A DNA stretch of 64,000 bases from Hoyosella altamirensis (GTDB taxonomy: Bacteria; Actinomycetota; Actinomycetes; Mycobacteriales; Mycobacteriaceae), in assembly GCF_014191505.1 (NCBI RefSeq), contig NZ_JACHWS010000001.1:806001-870000 (forward strand), in the 5' to 3' direction. This document shows, one piece after another, positions 1-7,689 of the stretch. The notes under the pieces were generated by a model. The model saw nothing but the letters and a program-made list of their open reading frames with translations, was not told the origin of the DNA and searched no databases. Every line of letters starts with the position of its first letter. The stretch's first letter is position 1. A program made the position numbers and the translations under genes.

Positions 1-1
1 A

Positions 2-535
2 CCAGACCTGTCAGTGGTAGCGGAAGTAGGCAGCGGAGACGCTGTCACTCCGGCAGTGCTGGAACATCAGCCCGACGTCTGCCTGCTCGACATCGAAATG
101 CCCGGGTTAGACGGAATCGCCGCAACCGCGGCCGTGAGGGAGCGATTCCCGGCTACGCGCGTACTAATCGTCACAACGTTTGGCCGGGCGGGTTATTTGC
201 GCCGCGCGATCGATGCGGGGGCGAGTGGCTTCATCGTCAAGGACACTCCGGCGCGCGAACTCGCGGATGCAGTGCGCCGTGTGCACGCTGGCCTGCGCGT
301 CATCGACCCAGCCCTAGCCTCGGAAACCCTGGTCGACGGAATCAACCCGCTTACCGAACGGGAACGCCAGGTGCTGCTGCACGCACTCACCGGCGCCACC
401 GTCGCGTCAATCGCACGACATGTGCACTTATCCCAGGGGACCGTTCGCAACTATTTGTCGTCCGCGATTGGAAAAACTGGAGCGGTGACGCGCGGTGAAG
501 CTGCCCAGATCGCCCAATCACGCGGCTGGTTGTGA
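2..535 (+). CDS. NarL/DesR-type response regulator, 5' end missing
   Basis: Two-component response regulator of the NarL/FixJ family, closest in style to DesR/LiaR. The reading frame is open to the left edge, so the first roughly 40 residues of the receiver domain are outside the window. What remains is the receiver domain with the phospho-acceptor Asp in LLDIEMPGLDG and the conserved Lys in VKDTP, then a C-terminal LuxR-type helix-turn-helix starting at LTERERQVL. The GTG at 14 lies inside the domain and is not the true start. The partner kinase should lie just to the left. The gene ends 2 bp before the stop of a convergent gene. Confidence 0.9.
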   Translation, partial: PDLSVVAEVGSGDAVTPAVLEHQPDVCLLDIEMPGLDGIAATAAVRERFPATRVLIVTTFGRAGYLRRAIDAGASGFIVKDTPARELADAVRRVHAGLRVIDPALASETLVDGINPLTERERQVLLHALTGATVASIARHVHLSQGTVRNYLSSAIGKTGAVTRGEAAQIAQSRGWL

Positions 536-537
536 CG

Positions 538-1137
538 TCAGGGCTGCCAGTGCGGACTACGTCCTGACAGCCCGATCGCGCGATCCAGTGCGGGAGCATC
601 GCTGGGCACCTCAATAACTGGTCCGAACAAGCCTTCACGCTCCGCTTCCTCACCGGGAGCCGCCGACATTTCAGTGAACGACAGGCAGGCGGCGGTGCTC
701 GCGTCGTCGCAGAAGAACTCCTGGCCGGTGGCCCGGGCGAGGTCCCAGCCGTGGAGCACGAGCTCATCCAGCGCGACAAGTCCCGTGATCTCCGCGGGCA
801 TCGTGACGCCGCCGATGGTGGTTTCACCGTCCCAGGCTGATGGGTTGCGCCACGTCTCGGCGAGCGTAGCCAGGTGAGCGGGGATGGTGACTCGCCACTC
901 GGCGGGAAGGTCGTCCGCCGAGGGCGCGGGCGGGCTTTTCAGCAGCGCCTCGGCTTCAGGGCTTTTCGGCGTCACCGGTGCAGCCAGGTGGAACGCGTAC
1001 GCGAGGCCCTCAATGTGCGCGAGCAATGTCGCGACGGAGTAGTCCTCGCAGGGTGTAGGGCGAGCAAGGTCGGCATCGGAGATAGCCGGCAGGAGCCGTT
1101 CAATCTCTTTGGCGGCAGCTGTCAGGTCATAGCGCAT
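538..1137 (-). CDS. TIGR03086-family DinB-like putative metal-binding protein
   Basis: A 199-residue protein of the mycothiol-dependent maleylpyruvate-isomerase/DinB-like superfamily, TIGR03086 type. The N-terminal pattern RPTPCEDYSVATLLAHIEG, with a candidate metal-ligand His, and a second His in ELVLHGWDLARATG are typical of the four-helix bundle. Many members are thought to use mycothiol, but no substrate can be read from the sequence. Only 2 bp separate its stop from that of the convergent response regulator. No good ribosome site precedes the ATG, so a leaderless message is possible. Confidence 0.85.
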   Translation of the reverse strand: MRYDLTAAAKEIERLLPAISDADLARPTPCEDYSVATLLAHIEGLAYAFHLAAPVTPKSPEAEALLKSPPAPSADDLPAEWRVTIPAHLATLAETWRNPSAWDGETTIGGVTMPAEITGLVALDELVLHGWDLARATGQEFFCDDASTAACLSFTEMSAAPGEEAEREGLFGPVIEVPSDAPALDRAIGLSGRSPHWQP

Positions 1138-1351
1138 GTAAGTAGTGACTGGCGATGCTCGCGAAAATCATCGCGCGCAAAATAGTCGATCTTCATGACG
1201 CGCATGTTAGAAACTCACAGCCTGATAGCCGATCTGGTGACCTTCTTGAAACTCAGTGCCAACATCTCGGAAACGAGGCGTCCATAACGTAGTCGTTGCC
1301 TTGCAAGGGTGACATGTAGTTCCGGCAACAGAAATGAAAGGACTGCCAAAC

Positions 1352-1420
1352 ATGGGTCTGGTAGCTGGTCTTATCGCAATCGTTGGCGATCTGCTTCACC
1401 TTCTGCTCGGGGGGCTGTGA
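1352..1420 (+). CDS. Putative 22-residue hydrophobic peptide
   Basis: A short open frame from an ATG at 1352 encoding a peptide that begins MGLVAGLIAIVGDLLHLLL and ends GGL. Support: AAAGGA at 1337-1342 lies 9 bp upstream, the position of a good ribosome site, and a strong hairpin terminator starts 25 bp after the stop, so the unit looks like an independent short transcript. An in-frame ATG at 1334 would add six residues but has no ribosome site. The peptide has one acidic residue, one His and no signal peptide, and could form a membrane-active amphipathic helix. It resembles staphylococcal phenol-soluble modulins in general look only. No homologue is asserted. Confidence 0.5.
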   Translation: MGLVAGLIAIVGDLLHLLLGGL

Positions 1421-1445
1421 GTCACTGATCCGCTGAGTTAGCTGC

Positions 1446-1482
1446 AAACTGGCCCTGCCATCGCTGATGGCGGGGCCAGTTT
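1446..1482. terminator. Bidirectional hairpin terminator
   Basis: AAACTGGCCC (1446-1455) pairs with GGGCCAGTTT (1473-1482), and the inner GCCATC pairs with GATGGC around a 3-base loop. This gives a nearly uninterrupted 16-bp stem, followed on the + strand by a T-rich stretch. It lies after the small peptide gene and touches the stop codon of the convergent lipoprotein gene, so it probably ends transcription from both sides. Confidence 0.8.
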
Positions 1483-2264
1483 CAGTTTTGGGCGCGGAAT
1501 CTCAGGCCGTTGCCCGCTTCGGTTGTGACGGTGAGGATGTCGGCGTCAATAGAGGCCGTCACGGTCGTCGACGAGAGAGTGGCGAGTACAGCCCGTTCGA
1601 TGTCATCCCGGTCAGGCAGGCAGGCCATACGTGTCGTCGCGAGCGGGCTGAAAGTGATCTGATCGCCGTCGATCTCGGCGGTGCCATGGAAATTGTTGCA
1701 GCCAGTTGTGCCTGTTGCCCGACCGTCTTGGTCGATCGTCAGGGTCGGCCGCGCTTCCTCTAGCGCTGCTGACGTGCTGATGGCGTCCCGTTCGATGATC
1801 GAGTCAACCACCCACTCCGTCCCGCTGAGCGGCAGGTCAGGTTCGGCCACCTTCCGGTCGAGCAACCGGACTGTCCCAGTATCTGTGCGCAGCGTCAGTG
1901 TGTCGCCGTCTAGGGTCCATTCGGGTTCCGCGGCGAAAAGTGCGCCCACCCAATCATCGGCTCCAGCGACTTCGGGCGGACAACCGATGAGGGTCATCGC
2001 GAGCTCACCGGTGATGATCCGTCCGCTTTCGAGGCGCGCGGTGCCCGCCGCCGTGTTGCACCCCGCGTTCGCGATGAGGCGAGAGTCTTCAGCGAACTCC
2101 AGGCGCAAAGGACCACCGCCAGGGATCTGCGGTCCTTCAACCTCCGTAGAGAGAAAAGTCCGGCCGGACAGGTCATTCATGGCTGCCTCAACTTCATTTC
2201 CGCTGCAGGCGGCCGACAGCGCGCCGCAACCCAGCCCGAGGAGCGCGAAAAGCGTCTTCCGCAT
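1482..2264 (-). CDS. META-domain (HslJ-like) lipoprotein
   Basis: A 260-residue exported lipoprotein. The start at MRKTLFALLG was chosen because it gives a clean lipoprotein signal peptide with lipobox LSAAC and has a purine-rich site upstream (GGAAGCAGG); longer frames add basic, non-signal sequence. Two META/HslJ domains follow, each with the typical GCN(T/N) signature: NAGCNTAAGTARLESG in the first and GTTGCNNFHGT in the second. Domains of this kind occur in envelope-stress lipoproteins, but no enzymatic function is known. It reads towards the small peptide gene and is divergent from the membrane hydrolase gene. Confidence 0.88.
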   Translation of the reverse strand: MRKTLFALLGLGCGALSAACSGNEVEAAMNDLSGRTFLSTEVEGPQIPGGGPLRLEFAEDSRLIANAGCNTAAGTARLESGRIITGELAMTLIGCPPEVAGADDWVGALFAAEPEWTLDGDTLTLRTDTGTVRLLDRKVAEPDLPLSGTEWVVDSIIERDAISTSAALEEARPTLTIDQDGRATGTTGCNNFHGTAEIDGDQITFSPLATTRMACLPDRDDIERAVLATLSSTTVTASIDADILTVTTEAGNGLRFRAQN

Positions 2265-2319
2265 CAATGCCTGCTTCCAGTGGTGGGGTTCGAGACCAAG
2301 GTACCTTTTTCGTGACCCG

Positions 2320-2362
2320 GTACAAGACGTACATTTTCGTCGGCATGTTGTACGTTTTGTAC
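2320..2362. promoter_or_regulatory. Nested GTAC inverted repeat, probable operator
   Basis: GTACAAGACGTACA (2320-2333) and TGTACGTTTTGTAC (2349-2362) form an inverted repeat matching at 13 of 14 positions across a 15-base spacer. Each arm is itself GTAC-five bases-GTAC. It lies between the divergent META lipoprotein (start 2264) and membrane hydrolase (start 2424), where a dimeric or tetrameric repressor could control either or both. No regulator gene is adjacent. Confidence 0.55.
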
Positions 2363-2423
2363 GCGTCCAGACAAAGGCATTCCCCGTTCTGCAGTTGTCA
2401 CAGCGGCCACATACAGTCCTTTT

Positions 2424-4088
2424 ATGACACACCGTCAGAGGCTGCTGCTCTGGGCGCGCACATTCCATCCGGTTGGGCTCGCTGTCGCGCTCGTCTTCTA
2501 CGTATGGTCCATGTCTCCGTCACTGCTGCCCAGGCCTTGGTTCCTCCAGGCAGTAGCGACCGCGATCAGTTTGGCTATCGGGTACGGTCTCGGGTGCCTG
2601 GCAGCCTGGATTGTGCGCAAGTGCGGGCTCCAGCCGCAGTGGTCTGATCGCGTCCGGCACATGGGGTGGGTGCTGCTGGGTGTCAGTGCGCTGATCTTCA
2701 TCCCCGCCTTTGCGATTCTGGGTTCCTGGTGGCAGGAATCGATCCGCGACATCGTTGGCGTGCCGAGAGAGGGGCGCCCGGTGTATACGGTGCTGCTCAT
2801 TGCCGCGTTCGCGCTCGGACTATTGCTCGTTATGCTCGGCCGTCTTATTAGACGCGCTACCCGAGTACTCGCGCACTGGCTAGGCCGCTACGTGCCGGTC
2901 CCGGTCGCGCGACTCGCTGCGGTTGTCGTCGTCGTTGTGGTTGGTGTGCTGGTTATCGATGGGACCGTGCAGCGGGGTGTTCTCGGAGTCGCGGAACGGT
3001 CTGCGGCCGTCGCGGACGAGTCCACCGCGCCGGAAGTCGTGCAACCGAACCAACCTGAACGTTCGGGATCGCCAAGCTCGTTGCAGCAGTGGGACACCCT
3101 TGGACGGGAGGGCAGAACTTTCGTCGCCGGCGGCCCCCGCGCCCAAGACATCACGGACGTCACTGGCCGCCCCGCGATGACGCCGATCCGTGTCTACGCC
3201 GGTCGTCTGTCCGCGGACGGGGTCGACGAAACCGCGAAGCTCGTGGTGGAAGAACTTGACCGCACAGGCGGTTTCGACCGTTCGGTGCTCGCGGTCGCGA
3301 CCACCACGGGCCGTGGCTGGGTCAACGCGAACGTGGCATCCTCACTTGAATACCTCACTCACGGTGACAGTGCGATCGCATCAATGCAATATTCATTTCT
3401 CCCAAGTGCGCTCTCGTTCGTCGCGGACAGGGAAACACCGCAACTCGCAGGCCGCGCGCTGTTCGAAGCCGTGTACGAAAGGTGGCTGGAACTGCCCGAA
3501 GACGACCGTCCGAAACTGGTCGTCTTCGGTGAAAGTCTCGGATCATTCGGCGGCCAGGCGGCGTTCTCCGGCGGGTACGACATGATGGCGCGCACCGACG
3601 GCGCGCTGTGGGTGGGGACCCCCAACTTCTCCGAACAGTGGGGCGAAATCACTGCCAGCCGTGATGCCGGGTCACCCGAGGTGCTTCCTGTGATCGCTGG
3701 GGGTGAGCACATCCGCTTCGCGTCAGATCCTGACGACCTGAACGGTGCGCACCTCAGGTCCGAATGGAAAGCACCTCGCATCGTGTACTGGCAGCATGCC
3801 TCGGACCCAATTGTCTGGTGGAGTTTCGACCTGGTGCTCAATCGTCCTGACTGGCTGCGCGAGCCGTTGTCTCCACGACTCGAGCCGGGCGTGCGTTGGA
3901 TACCTTTCGTGACGTTCTGGCAGGTGACCCTGGATATGGTGTTCTCGGTCGACGTGCCGTCTGGCCACGGGCATACCCATGGCCCTGAAGCTACTGACCT
4001 GTGGGCAAATATTCTGGGAGAGGCGCCGGACGGCACCCAATGGACACCTGAGGAGATCGCGGAGATCCGCGACGCCCTGGCTGGGTAG
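2424..4088 (+). CDS. Membrane-anchored alpha/beta-hydrolase (Abhydrolase_9 family)
   Basis: A 554-residue integral membrane protein. The N-terminal third has about five hydrophobic segments (around residues 12-30, 36-60, 76-98, 115-140 and 155-178). The C-terminal half is an alpha/beta-hydrolase domain with the nucleophile-elbow motif GESLGSFGG near residue 370, as in the actinobacterial Abhydrolase_9 family of unknown substrate. The ATG at 2424 follows TACAGT (2412-2417) by 6 bases and has no ribosome site, which suits a leaderless mRNA. The Nudix gene follows after 9 bp and is probably co-transcribed. Confidence 0.85.
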   Translation: MTHRQRLLLWARTFHPVGLAVALVFYVWSMSPSLLPRPWFLQAVATAISLAIGYGLGCLAAWIVRKCGLQPQWSDRVRHMGWVLLGVSALIFIPAFAILGSWWQESIRDIVGVPREGRPVYTVLLIAAFALGLLLVMLGRLIRRATRVLAHWLGRYVPVPVARLAAVVVVVVVGVLVIDGTVQRGVLGVAERSAAVADESTAPEVVQPNQPERSGSPSSLQQWDTLGREGRTFVAGGPRAQDITDVTGRPAMTPIRVYAGRLSADGVDETAKLVVEELDRTGGFDRSVLAVATTTGRGWVNANVASSLEYLTHGDSAIASMQYSFLPSALSFVADRETPQLAGRALFEAVYERWLELPEDDRPKLVVFGESLGSFGGQAAFSGGYDMMARTDGALWVGTPNFSEQWGEITASRDAGSPEVLPVIAGGEHIRFASDPDDLNGAHLRSEWKAPRIVYWQHASDPIVWWSFDLVLNRPDWLREPLSPRLEPGVRWIPFVTFWQVTLDMVFSVDVPSGHGHTHGPEATDLWANILGEAPDGTQWTPEEIAEIRDALAG

Positions 4089-4097
4089 GAGAACCGA

Positions 4098-4604
4098 GTG
4101 AGCGAATTTCAGTACTGTCCGCAGTGTGCAACCCCGCTGAAAGATGCGCACATCGGCGGCGAACCCCGGAACTCCTGCCCCGAATCCCAGTGCGGGTTCA
4201 TCCACTGGGCCAACCCTGTGCCCGTTGTTGCCGCGATCGTGGAGCACGAGGGCCACGTCATCCTCGCGCACAATAAAACGTGGCCGCCCACATGGTTTGG
4301 CCTCATCACGGGTTTCCTCGAGCGTGGTGAAACCCCAGAATCAGGCGTGCAACGCGAGGTGGAAGAAGAACTTGCCCTCACTCCGCACGAAGTGACATTC
4401 ATCGGCCATTACCCGTTCGAGCAGATGAACCAGATCATCATTGCCTACCACGTCACAGCGACAGGCACCGTCGTGCTGAACGAGGAACTCGACGAGTTCA
4501 AACATGTCCGGCCCGACAAACTCAAACCGTGGCCGTTCGGCACGGGGCATGCGGTCGCGGACTGGCTGCAACAGAGGAACGCGGCGGGATCATACGAAAG
4601 TTGA
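4098..4604 (+). CDS. Zinc-ribbon Nudix hydrolase
   Basis: A 168-residue Nudix hydrolase of the NudC-like kind. A four-cysteine zinc ribbon (CPQC at residues 7-10, then Cys residues near 27 and 32) precedes the Nudix domain. The Nudix box GFLERGETPESGVQREVEEE is intact in all metal-binding glutamates, although the usual Gly after EEx is Ala. It should hydrolyse a nucleoside-diphosphate-linked compound; the substrate is not predictable, and the chain is shorter than true NudC. The GTG start is set by AGGAGA just upstream. Confidence 0.85.
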   Translation: MSEFQYCPQCATPLKDAHIGGEPRNSCPESQCGFIHWANPVPVVAAIVEHEGHVILAHNKTWPPTWFGLITGFLERGETPESGVQREVEEELALTPHEVTFIGHYPFEQMNQIIIAYHVTATGTVVLNEELDEFKHVRPDKLKPWPFGTGHAVADWLQQRNAAGSYES

Positions 4605-4662
4605 CGGTGGAAGCCGGCCTAAGACGATTCCCGGGCAGGCCGCGCAACCCTACCGTGAGGGT

Positions 4663-5364
4663 ATGAACATGAAGGCGTCCGCGCACGGACCGGAAACAGA
4701 GCTCGGGTTGTCCTTCCCGATCCGGCTGCTGCTGTTCATCGGATCCCCGCTGGCCGGCGCGGCGGTCGGCTACAGCTTGCCGCGTGTCGCAGAGTGGGCG
4801 CTGAACCTGCCCTGGATTCCGATGCGTGGCCCGCTCGAACTGGTGTCCTCCTTCGACCAGCGCTGGTCGATCCTGGTCTTTCTCGTTGCCGGCTTTCTGC
4901 TCGGGGTCGTGTTCGCCGTGATCGCAGTGGTCGGCTGTCTGACGATCACGGTGAACAACCATGACGTGACTCTGACGAAAGACGGCGATTCCCGCACTAT
5001 CAGCAGGAGTGACATCAGTGCCGCCTTCGTAGACGGCAGAAACCTCGTGCTGCTGGACCGCGAGTCACGGCACGTGTGCCGCGACCACCATGAGTCAACG
5101 GTGGCCGAGCTGGCGAGTGCGTTCCGCAACCACGGATACCCATGGTGTGACCAGGACCCGCACGCAGACCTGTACCGCCGGTGGATCCCCGCTGCACCTG
5201 AGTTGCCTGCCGGGGTAAACGCGCTGCTGAAAGCGAGGGAGGAAGCGCTGCGCAAAAAGGTCGCCGAGGATGTCACCGAGTTGCGCGGCGAAGTCGAACG
5301 ACTCGGCTACACCGTTCGGGAAGAGGGCACAAAGCAGTACTGGCGCCCCCTGGTTGGCTCATGA
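4663..5364 (+). CDS. YqeB-like two-TM membrane protein
   Basis: A 233-residue protein with two hydrophobic segments (around residues 18-40 and 67-95), followed by a soluble domain resembling a bacterial PH-like fold (TITVNNHDVTLTKDG...RTISRSDISAAFVDG) and a charged helical tail. It resembles proteins annotated as YqeB in Actinobacteria, function unknown. The ATG at 4663 is preferred because it follows a GAGGGT site. Its last codons overlap the kinase start by 4 bp, so it may belong to the same signalling unit. Confidence 0.75.
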   Translation: MNMKASAHGPETELGLSFPIRLLLFIGSPLAGAAVGYSLPRVAEWALNLPWIPMRGPLELVSSFDQRWSILVFLVAGFLLGVVFAVIAVVGCLTITVNNHDVTLTKDGDSRTISRSDISAAFVDGRNLVLLDRESRHVCRDHHESTVAELASAFRNHGYPWCDQDPHADLYRRWIPAAPELPAGVNALLKAREEALRKKVAEDVTELRGEVERLGYTVREEGTKQYWRPLVGS

Positions 5365-6518
5365 CGGAGAGCCGCCGATCTGCCCGCGATATCACCGCTG
5401 ACGTCGTCGTTGTCGGTGTTTCACTGTTCGTCGTGCTACTCGCGGCGCTGGACGCCCATGCGTCCGGCCTGGCGATCGATGCACGGTTCATTTCCGCAGT
5501 GGTGATATCGGTGCTCGGCTGTCTCGCACTCCTATGGCGCAGGACGTGGCCGGTACACATCGCGGTGGGTCTCATCCCGGTCGCGCTGATCACGGACTTC
5601 GCAGGAATGGCGACGCTTTTCGCGGTTTTCGCGGTGGCCGCGCGACGTTCACTCCGCGCGACAGCATGGATCACCTCAGGGCATTTAGCCGTTGTGGTGA
5701 CTTACTACCTGCGTGCGGAAATTCTGCAGGAAGAGCAGATCGCTTACATCGTTTTCAGTGTCATCGTCACGCTCCTCGTGGCCGGGTGGGGCCGGTGGGT
5801 GCGCAACAGGAGGCGGCATCTCGCTGAACTTCGCGAACAGGCCCGTCACACGACCGAACTCGCGGCGAGTGAAGCGGAACGTGTCCGCAGTCTGGAACGT
5901 GAACGGATCGCGCGGGAAATGCATGACTCTCTTGCGCACCGGATTTCAATGGTCGGACTGCACGCTGGTGCGCTGGAAGTTCGTCCAGACGCGTCACCTG
6001 AGGAGGTGACCAAAGCGGCAGCGATCATCAGAACTAGCGCGCGTCAGGCGCTTGATGATCTGCGTGAGATTTTGGGGGTTCTCCGGGACAACGGCGACGA
6101 CACACAGCGCCCACAGCCTGAGATTGCTGAGCTGACGCGGCTCGTCGACGACTCACGATCCGCCGGTCACCAGGTCCATTACGACGAACGGATCGGCAAC
6201 TCTGACACGGTTCCAGAAACGCTGGGCCGGACGGTGTACCGCGTCGTACAAGAGGGGCTGACGAATGCTCGCAAACATGCGCCTCGCGAAACGGTCACTG
6301 TCACCCTCGAACGCGACGGGGATGACATCCACGTCCATATTTACAATCCGCTCCCAGCCGGACCAGCCCCCTGTGCGGCACCCGGAACGCGGCAAGGCCT
6401 GATCGGGATGGATGAACGGGTCGGACTTGCGGGAGGCACCGTGCGCCGCGGGATCCGGCGCGGCGCGAGCGGAGATGCCGAGTTTCATCTGGAAGTGTGG
6501 ATCCCGTGGCGGCAATGA
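5361..6518 (+). CDS. NarL-family sensor histidine kinase
   Basis: A 385-residue membrane histidine kinase of the HisKA_3 class. The N-terminus holds about five hydrophobic segments (residues 10-150) with no sizeable extracellular loop, so the signal is probably sensed in the membrane. The dimerisation helix carries the phospho-acceptor His in REMHDSLAHRISMVGLHAG near residue 190, followed by a HATPase_c domain with VVQEGLTNARKHAP and GLIGMDERVGLAGG. It overlaps both neighbours by 4 bp (ATGA) and pairs with the response regulator at 6515. Confidence 0.93.
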   Translation: MTESRRSARDITADVVVVGVSLFVVLLAALDAHASGLAIDARFISAVVISVLGCLALLWRRTWPVHIAVGLIPVALITDFAGMATLFAVFAVAARRSLRATAWITSGHLAVVVTYYLRAEILQEEQIAYIVFSVIVTLLVAGWGRWVRNRRRHLAELREQARHTTELAASEAERVRSLERERIAREMHDSLAHRISMVGLHAGALEVRPDASPEEVTKAAAIIRTSARQALDDLREILGVLRDNGDDTQRPQPEIAELTRLVDDSRSAGHQVHYDERIGNSDTVPETLGRTVYRVVQEGLTNARKHAPRETVTVTLERDGDDIHVHIYNPLPAGPAPCAAPGTRQGLIGMDERVGLAGGTVRRGIRRGASGDAEFHLEVWIPWRQ

Positions 6519-7180
6519 TCCGGGTCTTACTCGTCGATGACGACGCTCTCGTCCGATCAGGCCTCGCTTTGATGCTCGGTGCCGATCCGTCTATCGAGAT
6601 CGTCGGCCAATCCCCAGACGGTGCGCATGCGGTGCAGGCTGTCGCTGAGTGCCGCCCCGACGTGGTGCTGATGGATATTCGTATGCCAGTCATGGATGGG
6701 CTCACCGCTATTGAACATCTCCGGAAGAATGGCCCTGACCCGGCGATCATCGTGCTCACGACGTTCGACACGGACGCTCATGTGCTGCGTGCGCTGCGGC
6801 TGGGAGCGGACGGCTTTCTCCTCAAGGACACACCGCCGCGCGACATCCTCGATGCGATCCGGCGCGCGGCGCAGGGAGAGCCCGTGCTCTCACCAGCGGT
6901 GACGCGACGGCTGGTCGACCACGTCACTCGTTCGGAGGAGATCCCCGAGTATGAGCGGCGCAGCCAGACCGCGCGGCAGGCCCTCGACACTCTCACTGAA
7001 CGGGAGCGGGAAGTCGCGCTCGCGGTCGCTGCGGGCATGTCGAACTCCGAGGTCGGAAACGCGCTCCACCTGAGCATCCCCACCGTCAAAACGTACATGT
7101 CTCGGGTGCTGGCGAAGCTCCACTGTGAGAACCGCGTGCAGGTCGCGATCCTCGTCCATGACGCCGGGCTCGGGCCGTAG
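6515..7180 (+). CDS. NarL-family response regulator
   Basis: Partner of the upstream kinase. The start at 6515 is taken because its ATG overlaps the kinase stop as ATGA; a GTG at 6497 would add six residues. The receiver domain has the acidic triad (LLVDDDALVR), the phospho-acceptor Asp in VVLMDIRMPVMDG, the conserved Thr in VLTTFD and Lys in LLKDTPP. The LuxR helix-turn-helix begins at LTEREREVALAVAAGMSNSEV. It probably activates transcription as a phosphorylated dimer; the targets are not evident here. Confidence 0.93.
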   Translation: MIRVLLVDDDALVRSGLALMLGADPSIEIVGQSPDGAHAVQAVAECRPDVVLMDIRMPVMDGLTAIEHLRKNGPDPAIIVLTTFDTDAHVLRALRLGADGFLLKDTPPRDILDAIRRAAQGEPVLSPAVTRRLVDHVTRSEEIPEYERRSQTARQALDTLTEREREVALAVAAGMSNSEVGNALHLSIPTVKTYMSRVLAKLHCENRVQVAILVHDAGLGP

Positions 7181-7215
7181 GCCACGCAGGTGAGCACACA
7201 CACCGGTACTTCGGT

Positions 7216-7227
7216 TATGTTCGTCCG
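7216..7227 (+). promoter_or_regulatory. -10 element of a leaderless promoter
   Basis: TATGTT at 7216-7221 is followed by six bases and then the GTG at 7228, with no ribosome site in between. This is the spacing expected when transcription starts at the first base of the start codon. No clear -35 sequence is visible. Confidence 0.5.
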
Positions 7228-7689
7228 GTGAGCACGCCACAGGATCCCTGGAATCCTTGGAACAACGACGAGTCGTCCCGCCGGGACGACCCGCCACCCT
7301 ACGGGCAGCAGTATCCACCCGGATACGGCTGGGATCCGAGCATGCCGCCGCCTCCGCTGCCGCCCAAGTACGAGCCACCCAGTTACGGCAGCCCGCCGGG
7401 CTACCAGCAGCCCGGGTTTCCCCAGCAACCGCCGCCCCCGCGAACGAATGGGCTGGCAGTCGGGTCTCTCGTAGTGTCGCTGGTGTCGACTTTCGCGTGC
7501 TGCGGCGCCATCGGATTCGTGGGTGCCCTGATGGGGCATGTCGCGCGCGGCCAGATCCGGGCAACGGGCGAACAGGGTGACGGTCTCGCGCTAGCTGGGA
7601 TCATCATCGGCTGGGTCACGACACTGCTGCTTGTCGCCGGTGTGCTGGTGTGGATCGGCCTAATTGGTGTCGCTGCGACGGGTTACTGA
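7228..7689 (+). CDS. Proline-rich DUF4190-type membrane protein
   Basis: A 153-residue protein with a long Pro/Tyr/Gly-rich N-terminus (residues 1-70, with PPGYG and PPGYQQPG motifs), then two transmembrane helices (about 76-100 and 120-147) separated by the short conserved stretch GHVARGQIRATGEQGDGLALAGIIIG. That stretch is the DUF4190 signature. Function is unknown; similar proteins are common in mycolate-containing actinobacteria. The GTG start follows a -10 hexamer by 6 bases. The next gene begins directly after its stop, so the two are probably translationally coupled. Confidence 0.85.
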   Translation: MSTPQDPWNPWNNDESSRRDDPPPYGQQYPPGYGWDPSMPPPPLPPKYEPPSYGSPPGYQQPGFPQQPPPPRTNGLAVGSLVVSLVSTFACCGAIGFVGALMGHVARGQIRATGEQGDGLALAGIIIGWVTTLLLVAGVLVWIGLIGVAATGY

